Of a DNA stretch of 64,000 nt, positions 57,739 through 64,000 are shown one piece after another. The notes under the pieces were generated by a model. That model did no database searches and was not told the DNA's origin. It was given only the letters and a program-made list of their open reading frames with translations. The DNA is from Streptosporangium subroseum (lineage in GTDB: Bacteria > Actinomycetota > Actinomycetes > Streptosporangiales > Streptosporangiaceae), in contig NZ_FZOD01000014.1 of the NCBI RefSeq assembly GCF_900188345.1, forward strand, positions 1 through 64,000, in the 5' to 3' direction. Numbering within the stretch: the stretch's first letter is position 1; each line of letters opens with the position of its first letter. Made by a program: the position numbers and the translations under genes.

Positions 57739-57930
57739 TTGCGCCGAATCCTGCTCAAGGAACATGTGCGCCGGCGGCACACCCGCTCGTGGATCACCTC
57801 CACCGATCCGGACTTCGCCCCAAAAGGGCCGAGGTCGTCGGCCTTTATACCCACCCGCCGCCAGGCACCACGGTGATCTGCGCCGACGAACCGGGGCCGG
57901 TGACTCCGCGCCCTTTCCACCCGCAGTTAG
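57739..57930 (+). mobile_element. IS630-family transposase remnant, frameshifted
   Basis: One frame reads LRRILLKEHVRRRHTRSWIT, then STDPDFAPK. A second frame takes over as RAEVVGLYTHPPPGTTVICA, then DEPGPVTPRPFHP. Together they match the DDE part of IS630 transposases (TDPDF..K, ..VICVDE.GP). The frame changes near 57826 (run of A/C). Both ends are missing, and no inverted repeats were seen in this 349-bp gap, so it is dead. Confidence 0.75.
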
Positions 57931-57968
57931 GCAGTAGACGGGCAGCTCAGGTCGTACCCCCGCAACGA

Positions 57969-58004
57969 GAGAAGGGCCCGCGGAGGAGACCGCGGGCCCT
58001 TCTC
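57969..58004. terminator. Strong terminator after the amidase gene
   Basis: GAGAAGGGCCCGCGG (57969-57983) and its perfect complement (57990-58004) form a 15-bp stem with a 6-base loop AGGAGA. It begins 12 bases after the amidase stop on the minus strand and would also end a message from the left. Confidence 0.85.
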
Positions 58005-58016
58005 TTCAACTAGTGG

Positions 58017-61000
58017 TCAGCCCTTGTAACGAGGAGCCAGGCGGTCGCCCGGCAGGCAGAACTCGCCCGTGAAGAAGGTGCTCTCCGGGACGCAGCGCCA
58101 CATGCTGGGGTTGGTGTAGCTGGGGGCGAGGCGGTCGTCGATCGCCTGCTCCAGCGCGTAGCCGCCGGCCAGCAGCTTCGCCTCCGAGAAGGCGCCGCCG
58201 ATCAGCGTCACCCCGATGGGGTTGCGGCCCGACGAGCTCTGCTGCGCGCCATACCCGGCGGGGATGGTGAGCGCGGGGTAGCCGGCGCGGTCGGCGTAGC
58301 CGATCACGTTGCTGCCGCTCGGGACCAGGATCAGGTCATACCCGCTCAGGACGCTGTCCAGGACGGCCTTGTTGGCGGCCTTGCCGGCCTCCAGGTCGGC
58401 CGTGTACTTGGCGTTCGTCGCGGGGTCGGACAGGTCGATCGCCTGGGCGGCCAGCAGTTGACCCTGCTGGTACTTCAGGCCCTCGACCGGGTTGGCGTTG
58501 TTGTAGTCGATGATGCTCTGCAGCGTCGTGCCGGGCTTGGCCGCGCCGAGGTAGGCGTTCAGGTCACGCTTGAACTCGGTGGCGACGACGCTGTCGGTTG
58601 CGGCCGGTGTGGCGATCGAGACCTGGGTGACGGTCGCGCCGAGGCCCTGGAGCTTGGCGATCACCTCCTGGTAGGGGGCGCTCGTGCTGGACACCACGGC
58701 GATCTTCTTGCCCGCGAGGGCGTCGGCCTTGAGGTCCTTCGCGTAGTCGACCGGGCTCGCCGGGTCGGCGATCACGTTGAGGATCGTCGCGGCGTCGCCG
58801 ACGCTGCGGGTGATCGGGCCGGGGACGTCCTGCGACTTGGCCACAGGGAGCACACCGGTCGTGCTGACCAGGCCGACGGTCGGCTTGAGGCCCACCACAC
58901 CGGCCGCGTCGGCCGGGGCGAGGAGCTGCGCCGAGTCGAGCGAGGTCTCCATGCCGATCGTGATCGCGGCCAGACCCGAGGCGGTGGCCGCCGCGGCGCC
59001 GGCCGATGAACCCGCCGGGGTCTTGTCGGTGTCGTTCGGGAGCAGGACCTGGCCGCCGAGCGAGGAGTAGCCCTTCGGCAGGTTGGCGTCGAAGACGCCG
59101 TTCAGCTCGGTGACGTTGGTCTTGCCGAGCACGATCGCGCCGGCGGCCTTCAGCTTCGCCACGAGGGCGGAGTCGTTGGCCGGCTTGAGACCCTGGAGGG
59201 CGATCGAGCCGCCCGTGGTCGACAGCGACTTGGCGTCGATGGTGTCGTTGACCAGCACCGGCAGGCCCCAGAGGGCGGGACGCGGCGGGCGCGTGTCGTT
59301 CGGGCTGGTGGGCTCGCCGGTGCGGTACTTCCACCGCTCCTGGTCGAGCTTGCGGGCTTCCTTGATCGCGTCGGCGTTGATCTCGCGGACGGCCTGGGTG
59401 GCCGGGCCCTCGGCGTTGGTCAGCGCGATGCGGTCGAGGTAGGCGCGGGTGAGCTCCTCGGCCGAGACCTCGTCCTTGTTCAGCTTCTGGATCAGGCTCT
59501 GCGCCGTCTCGGTTTCCAGCGAGAAACCGAGCGGCCGGGAGTCGTAGCCGGTCACCTTGAGGACGGCGTCGTAGCCGGGGTTGCAGGCGCCGCGCTCGGC
59601 GAACGGCGGAGCCGGGGTCGTCTTCGCGCAGCGGTACATGCTCGGGTTCACGAAGCTGGCCGGCTGGCGCAGTTTGGTGGCCTGCTCGATGACGTAGGCG
59701 ACGCCGAGCAGGTTGAACTCGCTGTAGGCGTTGCCGTGGACCTGCACGTTCTGGGCGCGCCGCTGGGTCGCGGTGTAGCCCATCGGGATCGTGATCGACG
59801 GGTAACCGGCCTGCGGGGCGCTCGGCGTGCTGCCCAGGATGGCGATCACCGGGTCGGCCGGCTGCGCCGGGTCCGAGTTGGTGTACGTCACCATGTCGTC
59901 GATGGCCTTGTGCCAGGCGGCCTTACGGATCGCGAGGTTCGTCCGGTACGCCTGCTCGTTGGCCCCACCCGGGGTCACGTCCGCCTGCGACGAGTTCAGG
60001 TGGTTGACGTTGCCGAACTTGAGCGCCTGGTGAGCTTCGGTCTGGTTGACCTGCACCTCTTCGACCAGCGAGTTGATCGGCGCCTGCGGGCCGAGCCGCT
60101 CGTAGTAGGAGTCGATGCTCTTGTGCTGCTCATAGCCGTTGGGCAGCGCGGGCAGCGAGGGGATCGTCGCCTGCGGGCGGGGCACCAGGATGGCGCCGGC
60201 GGCGGTCAGGGCGTCGTATGCGATCTTGAGCGGGCTGCCCTCGGTGAGGGTGCCGTTGTACCCGATCTTCTTGCCGCGCACGAAGTCGAGATCGATGGCC
60301 TTGGTGTAGTCGGGCAGCGTCGCGGGGAGCGGCGGGATGATGCCCTTGGCGATGTAGTCGTCGCCGAACATGGCCTTGTACCCGGCGTCGGCCACCGGGT
60401 CGGGCCCGGCGATCGAAGCCAGTGTGAGCGCGGCGTCGGAGACCGTGCGGACCATCGGACCGGCGGTGTCCTGCGAGGCCGAGATGGGCGCGATGCCGTA
60501 ACCGGGCACGAGACCCACGGTCGGCCGCAGACCCACGAGCGACTGCGTGCTCGACGGCGAGATGATGGAACCGGAGGTCTCGGTCCCGATGCCCAGCGTC
60601 GACAGCGCCGCGGCCATGGCCGCGCCGGTGCCCGACGACGACCCGGAGGGGTTCTGGTCGGCGTCGATGCCGTTGATGACCTGGCCGCCGTAGTTGCCGA
60701 ACCCGGAGGGCTGCGAGCCGAAGCTGTTGGCGTACTCCGAGAGCCCCACCTTGCCGAGGATCACGACGCCGCGTTCCTTCAGCTTCTTGGCGATGCCGGC
60801 GTCGGAGGCCGGGAAGGACTGGCGCAGCGACCAGTTGTTCGCCGTCGTGGGCATGCCCTCGACGTCGATCAAATCCTTGAGCAGGATCGGCAGCCCCATG
60901 GCCGGGCCGAGCGACTTGCCCTTCTTACGCAGGCGGTCGTACGCCTCGGCCTCCTTTAACGCGTTGGGGTTGAGGCCCGTGACGGCGTTCAGGCCGGGCC

Positions 61001-61202
61001 CGCGCTTGTTCAGCGCGGTGATCCGGTCGATGTACGCCTTGGTCAGGTCGACCGAGGTCAGCTTGCCGGCGGCCATGAGGGAGATGGCCTCGGCACCGGT
61101 CAACGTCTCAAGGTCGAGTTCGACCTTGGCGTTGGCCTGCTGGGGTTGCACGGCGACGAGAGTGAGGGAGAGGGAGAGGAGGGAGATCAGGACTTTGCGC
61201 AC
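58017..61202 (-). CDS. Secreted tandem amidase, second domain likely inactive
   Basis: A 1061-residue exported protein made of two amidase-signature domains. The signal peptide is LISLLSLSLTLVAVQPQQANA. Domain 1 (about 25-540) has the Lys of PILLKDLIDVEG, the SGSSSGTGA cis-Ser loop and the nucleophile in GTETSGSIISP. Domain 2 (about 560-1050) keeps SSAGAAAATASG, but the Lys is Asn (PVLVNDTID) and the nucleophile segment reads METSLDSAQLL, where Ser is Asp. Domain 2 is probably a pseudo-enzyme. The start is the GTG at 61202, since AAGGAG lies 6 bases ahead; an ATG at 61250 precedes that site. It faces an IS630 remnant across a terminator. The substrate may be an amide outside the cell. Confidence 0.92.
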   Translation of the reverse strand: MRKVLISLLSLSLTLVAVQPQQANAKVELDLETLTGAEAISLMAAGKLTSVDLTKAYIDRITALNKRGPGLNAVTGLNPNALKEAEAYDRLRKKGKSLGPAMGLPILLKDLIDVEGMPTTANNWSLRQSFPASDAGIAKKLKERGVVILGKVGLSEYANSFGSQPSGFGNYGGQVINGIDADQNPSGSSSGTGAAMAAALSTLGIGTETSGSIISPSSTQSLVGLRPTVGLVPGYGIAPISASQDTAGPMVRTVSDAALTLASIAGPDPVADAGYKAMFGDDYIAKGIIPPLPATLPDYTKAIDLDFVRGKKIGYNGTLTEGSPLKIAYDALTAAGAILVPRPQATIPSLPALPNGYEQHKSIDSYYERLGPQAPINSLVEEVQVNQTEAHQALKFGNVNHLNSSQADVTPGGANEQAYRTNLAIRKAAWHKAIDDMVTYTNSDPAQPADPVIAILGSTPSAPQAGYPSITIPMGYTATQRRAQNVQVHGNAYSEFNLLGVAYVIEQATKLRQPASFVNPSMYRCAKTTPAPPFAERGACNPGYDAVLKVTGYDSRPLGFSLETETAQSLIQKLNKDEVSAEELTRAYLDRIALTNAEGPATQAVREINADAIKEARKLDQERWKYRTGEPTSPNDTRPPRPALWGLPVLVNDTIDAKSLSTTGGSIALQGLKPANDSALVAKLKAAGAIVLGKTNVTELNGVFDANLPKGYSSLGGQVLLPNDTDKTPAGSSAGAAAATASGLAAITIGMETSLDSAQLLAPADAAGVVGLKPTVGLVSTTGVLPVAKSQDVPGPITRSVGDAATILNVIADPASPVDYAKDLKADALAGKKIAVVSSTSAPYQEVIAKLQGLGATVTQVSIATPAATDSVVATEFKRDLNAYLGAAKPGTTLQSIIDYNNANPVEGLKYQQGQLLAAQAIDLSDPATNAKYTADLEAGKAANKAVLDSVLSGYDLILVPSGSNVIGYADRAGYPALTIPAGYGAQQSSSGRNPIGVTLIGGAFSEAKLLAGGYALEQAIDDRLAPSYTNPSMWRCVPESTFFTGEFCLPGDRLAPRYKG

Positions 61203-61433
61203 CACGTGCTCCTTGAGGAACCCGGCATTGCACGTGACGCTATAGATCATCCATTACGGTGATATGTCGTATATGTTCCCTGGGAGAAACGTGACGTACT
61301 GACTGGTTTATTACGGCCGTCCGCCTACCTGGAACCTTCCATTGGCTCAGGAACGCAGCGATAGCCCATGACCACGGTGAGAACCCGTGCTCCCCGGAGG
61401 GGAGTCGTGAAAGGGCCGCCTCGCGACCCGTTC

Positions 61434-63527
61434 TCATGTCGACTGGTACGGGGGTGGATCCAGCCCGGCGGAAGGGGACGGGGGCAGCCGCAACGCGATC
61501 ATGGCGATGTCGTCCTTGCCCCCGAAGGCCAGCCCGGCCAGCAGCTTGTCGCAGAACGTCTCCAGAGGCTCGCGGGCCAGTGACGCGGAGTAGCGGCGCA
61601 GTCGCTCCAGGCCGTCGGTGAGATCTTCCCCCGGTCGCTCGACGAGGCCGTCGGTGTAGAGGAGCAGCGTGCCGCGCGGCGGCAGCGGCTCGACGGCGCT
61701 GAGGCGTGGCCGATCGTAGAGCAGCCCGAGAAGGTGGTTGGGTGCCTCCTCGAGGAAGCGGCCGCCGCCGTCGTGGGTGACCAGCAGCGGCGGTGGATGT
61801 CCGGCCACGGAGTAGTTCAGCCGCCGCGGGCCGTTCGCCGACCTCTCGACGCGTGCCAGGACGCAGGTCGCGGTCTCCTCGCCGTACAGGGTCCCGATGG
61901 CGCCGTCCAGCCGTCTCAGGATCTCTCCGGGAGGCTCCTGCCGGTCGATGGACAGCCCTCTGAGCATGTTGCGTATCTGGCTCATGGTGACGGCCGCCGG
62001 CAGGTCGTGACCCGCCACGTCTCCGATGGTCAGGATGACGGTGCCGTCGTGCAGGAGAAAGCAGTCGTACCAGTCTCCGCCCACCTCGGCGGCCGCGGGG
62101 CTCGGCCGGTAGCGGGCGACGATCTGGAGGTCCGGGAGGATCGGGGGATCGGGGAGCAGGCTGTCCTGGAGCGCGAGTGCCACACGCTGCGTGCGCCGGA
62201 ACTCGATGGCGTTGCTGAGGGGGGTGTGCCCGTGGTCGAGCACCTGGCCTATCAGGGAGGCGTCGGTCGCGCTGATCGCCGGACGCCCACCGCAGACGGA
62301 GGCGGACACCACCGCTGCCACGGTGCCGTCGACGATGACCGGCACGAGGACGATGCTGTTGGCCGCGGCGGCGATCAGCCACGACTCGGTGTCCGCGGGC
62401 ACGACCCCCTCCGGGGGTCGTCCCGGAGGAAACAGGAGATGGATGGGGCGGCGTCGGCGCACCGCGTCGGCGATCGCGCTGCTGGAACCCAGGGTCTCCT
62501 CGCGCCGCCCCGGCCGCTCGGGGAGACCGGGCCGTACGGCGCCGGCGACGCGGTTGACGATGAGCGGGGCGTACGCCGGGCGGTCCATGGACTCGGGGAG
62601 CAGGTAGATGGCGCACCCGTCGGCCAGTTCCGGCACGATCACGTGGGCCAGCGCGGCGAGCATCTCCTCCAGGCGCGTGATGTCCGCGGTGGCCGCGCCG
62701 GCGCGGTTGAGCAGCTCCTGGCGCCGTTCCTCCTGCCACCGCTGTTCGATGTCGGCGCAGGTGCCCACCCACTCCACGACGGTGTCGCCCTCGCGCACGG
62801 GCACGGCCCGCGCCTGGAAGTGCCGGTAGGTGCCGTCCACGAGACGTAACCGGTAGACGTGCTCCCAGAGAGGGGGCACCTCCTCGAGCGCCCGGGACCA
62901 CGACTCGACGGTCCGTTCGCGATCATCGGGATGAACGGCCCGCAGCCACCCGTCGCCGCGGGACTCCTCCCACGACTGCCCGGTCACCTGCTGCCATCCG
63001 GGGCTCGGCTCGGTGGCCCCGGTCGCGGGCCCGACCACCCACACCATCTGGGTGCCGACCCTCCCCAGGCTCTGGTAGCGCTGGAGCAGGCGGAACCGTT
63101 CTTCGGAGAGCGCCTGGACGCGCCGCGCGGAGGTGACCTGCGCGGTGACCTCCATGAACACCTGCAGGACCCCGAACGCGTTGCCGTCGAGGAGGATCCT
63201 TGAGAGCCCGAAGGTGAAAAAACGCTCCTGGCGCTCCGTTCCGGGGTAGACCATGGTCACGGAGGCTTCCGAGACGTTCACCGGTTTCCCGGTTCGCAGG
63301 ACCTCGTCGAGCAGCGCGAGGTAAGCGGAGAAGTTTTCCTCGATGAGGTCGTCGAACGCCTCGCGAAGGGGAATTCCGAGCGGTCTGTCTCCGAAGATCG
63401 ACCTAAAAATGGCATTGGTGTATATCAGCCGGTGGTCATGTCCCCTACTGACCGTCACGGCGACCGGTGCTGGATCGAACACCTTCAGGCCCAGACCGCT
63501 GGACCTTTTCCTCCGGACAGGTTCCAT
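61434..63527 (-). CDS. PAS-PAS-GAF-SpoIIE phosphatase (anti-anti-sigma type)
   Basis: A 697-residue cytoplasmic sensor phosphatase. Two PAS domains (about 20-130, 165-275) lead to a GAF domain (about 290-450) and a SpoIIE/RsbU-type PPM domain (about 470-690). The metal site is visible in EVGGDWYDCFLL and IGDVAGHDLPAAVTM, with LYTDGLVERPGEDL and GKDDIAMIALRL closing the domain. Such proteins release anti-anti-sigma factors in response to signals bound at PAS/GAF. The start at 63527 (MEPVRRKRSS) has GGGAG 6 bases upstream; an extension to 63575 is possible but less supported. No sigma factor partner is in the window. Confidence 0.94.
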   Translation of the reverse strand: MEPVRRKRSSGLGLKVFDPAPVAVTVSRGHDHRLIYTNAIFRSIFGDRPLGIPLREAFDDLIEENFSAYLALLDEVLRTGKPVNVSEASVTMVYPGTERQERFFTFGLSRILLDGNAFGVLQVFMEVTAQVTSARRVQALSEERFRLLQRYQSLGRVGTQMVWVVGPATGATEPSPGWQQVTGQSWEESRGDGWLRAVHPDDRERTVESWSRALEEVPPLWEHVYRLRLVDGTYRHFQARAVPVREGDTVVEWVGTCADIEQRWQEERRQELLNRAGAATADITRLEEMLAALAHVIVPELADGCAIYLLPESMDRPAYAPLIVNRVAGAVRPGLPERPGRREETLGSSSAIADAVRRRRPIHLLFPPGRPPEGVVPADTESWLIAAAANSIVLVPVIVDGTVAAVVSASVCGGRPAISATDASLIGQVLDHGHTPLSNAIEFRRTQRVALALQDSLLPDPPILPDLQIVARYRPSPAAAEVGGDWYDCFLLHDGTVILTIGDVAGHDLPAAVTMSQIRNMLRGLSIDRQEPPGEILRRLDGAIGTLYGEETATCVLARVERSANGPRRLNYSVAGHPPPLLVTHDGGGRFLEEAPNHLLGLLYDRPRLSAVEPLPPRGTLLLYTDGLVERPGEDLTDGLERLRRYSASLAREPLETFCDKLLAGLAFGGKDDIAMIALRLPPSPSAGLDPPPYQST

Positions 63528-63580
63528 CGCGGCTCCCTGGCCGGGCCGTTCGCACGGACCGGCATGAGTTCGCACTAGTG

Positions 63581-63611
63581 CCTAATCAGATCCATATAAC
63601 AACAGATTAGG
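63581..63611. promoter_or_regulatory. Inverted repeat upstream of the phosphatase gene
   Basis: CCTAATC (63581-63587) and GATTAGG (63605-63611) form perfect 7-bp arms around a 17-base AT-rich centre that contains TTATAT-like sequence. It is a plausible operator/promoter for the phosphatase gene. The rest of the gap to 63831 holds only the TetR stub below. Confidence 0.45.
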
Positions 63612-63709
63612 ACATATGGCCGCGAGACCCTGGTCATAGCGCGGAGCCTCGCCCCGTCGGCGAGCGCCGTCAACCGCCGCGCGGCGGCTCGCCTGAGCCG
63701 GCGACACCG

Positions 63710-63763
63710 TGACGGCGGCCTCGAAGCACTACCACCACGGCGATCTCCGGCCGAGCATGGCCG
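63710..63763 (+). pseudogene. TetR N-terminal stub
   Basis: A GTG at 63710 starts MTAASKHYHHGDLRPSMA. KHYHHGDLR is the well-known first segment of one TetR subgroup, where it precedes the DNA-binding helices. The continuing frame loses the family pattern at once, so only the first 18 codons remain. The rest of the gene was probably lost by deletion. Confidence 0.5.
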
Positions 63764-63831
63764 GGTGGGGCCATGCGTGGCCTGACCGCGCACGATCCGG
63801 CCGAGGGTGCCCCGGCCGGTCGGCATGTTCG

Positions 63832-64000
63832 TCAGACGGAGTCGGCTTTGATCCGGGTCAGGAAGTCGGCCCATACCTCGGGGTCGAACAACAGGGCGGA
63901 TCCTGCCGGGTTCTTGCTGTCGCGGACGGCGACGACGCCGGGGAGATTGGCGGCGACTTCCACGCATTCACCACCGTTGCCGTTGCTGCGGCTGCTCTTG
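63832..64000 (-). CDS. DUF397 protein, N-terminus outside the window
   Basis: The minus strand reads an open frame from the right edge, SSRSNGNGGECVEVAANLPG, then VVAVRDSKNPAGSALLFDPE and WADFLTRIKADSV to a stop. The first Cys-Val-Glu-Val block and VAVRDSKNPxG are the hallmark of DUF397, a short actinomycete family (about 60-80 residues) usually encoded next to an XRE regulator in mycelial actinomycetes. An XRE partner would be expected just beyond the window. Confidence 0.85.
   Translation of the reverse strand, partial: KSSRSNGNGGECVEVAANLPGVVAVRDSKNPAGSALLFDPEVWADFLTRIKADSV

Noticed and set aside
1-64000. CRISPR array, tRNA or rRNA genes, phage or plasmid origin
   Set aside because: No regularly spaced repeats of CRISPR type, no cloverleaf or rRNA stretch, and no phage or replication genes were recognised on either strand.

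Overview
This window is high-GC DNA with actinomycete gene content: LuxR-type ATPase regulators, NarL-type two-component pairs, a DUF397 protein, PAS/GAF/SpoIIE-type phosphatases, many GTG/TTG starts and several apparently leaderless genes. The secreted starch-degrading enzymes and DUF397 suggest a soil mycelial actinomycete, possibly Streptosporangiaceae. That assignment is inference; no rRNA or other taxonomic marker is present. No tRNA, rRNA or CRISPR array was seen.

Left part (1-14950) is a set of small regulator-plus-enzyme units. They are a partial pentapeptide-repeat protein, a MerR/SDR divergent pair with a classic MerR promoter, a TetR/FAD-monooxygenase divergent pair with an operator array, a broken MFS remnant, a serine hydrolase, a 954-residue LuxR ATPase, a glycolipid-binding protein, a histidine kinase/response regulator pair, a membrane protein coupled to an amidohydrolase, and a ubiquitin-fold/Mut7-C RNase protein.

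The core (14951-39656) is a starch and maltodextrin utilisation island. Three secreted GH13 proteins (an amylase with two CBM25 modules, an amylase with CBM20, and a 1960-residue amylopullulanase with two GH13 domains and three CBM41-type modules) lie head-to-tail on the minus strand. Divergent from them run a solute-binding lipoprotein, two permeases, a cytoplasmic alpha-glucosidase and a LacI regulator. The import operon has no ATPase. An MsiK/UgpC-like ATPase sits about 8 kb away, divergent from a second LacI regulator. The two LacI genes share a 404-bp block with only six differences, and each lies near a candidate CGAAA/TTTCG operator. A beta-helix secreted protein, an ACT protein and a lipoprotein fill the space between.

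39660-46960 holds a deletion scar joining two truncated genes, then a quinate/shikimate catabolic cluster: MHS-family transporter, MBL-fold lactonase-like protein, aroQ, aroE, qsuB-type 3-dehydroshikimate dehydratase and a TetR regulator. Three copies of an ACGAACTAG..GTT operator flank it.

The right part (46964-64000) is mixed. It contains an inositol-monophosphatase relative lacking metal ligands, a glutamine amidotransferase, a small basic protein, a GNAT, a PP2C, an indolepyruvate:ferredoxin oxidoreductase fusion with a divergent Lrp regulator, a stand-alone MurE, an IS630 remnant, a secreted tandem amidase with one apparently dead half, a PAS/GAF/SpoIIE phosphatase and, at the edge, a TetR stub and a partial DUF397 protein. 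No wholly new system stands out. The best leads are the LacI mosaic, the quinate-cluster operators, the repeat arrays growing from gene 3' ends, and the pseudo-enzyme domains.
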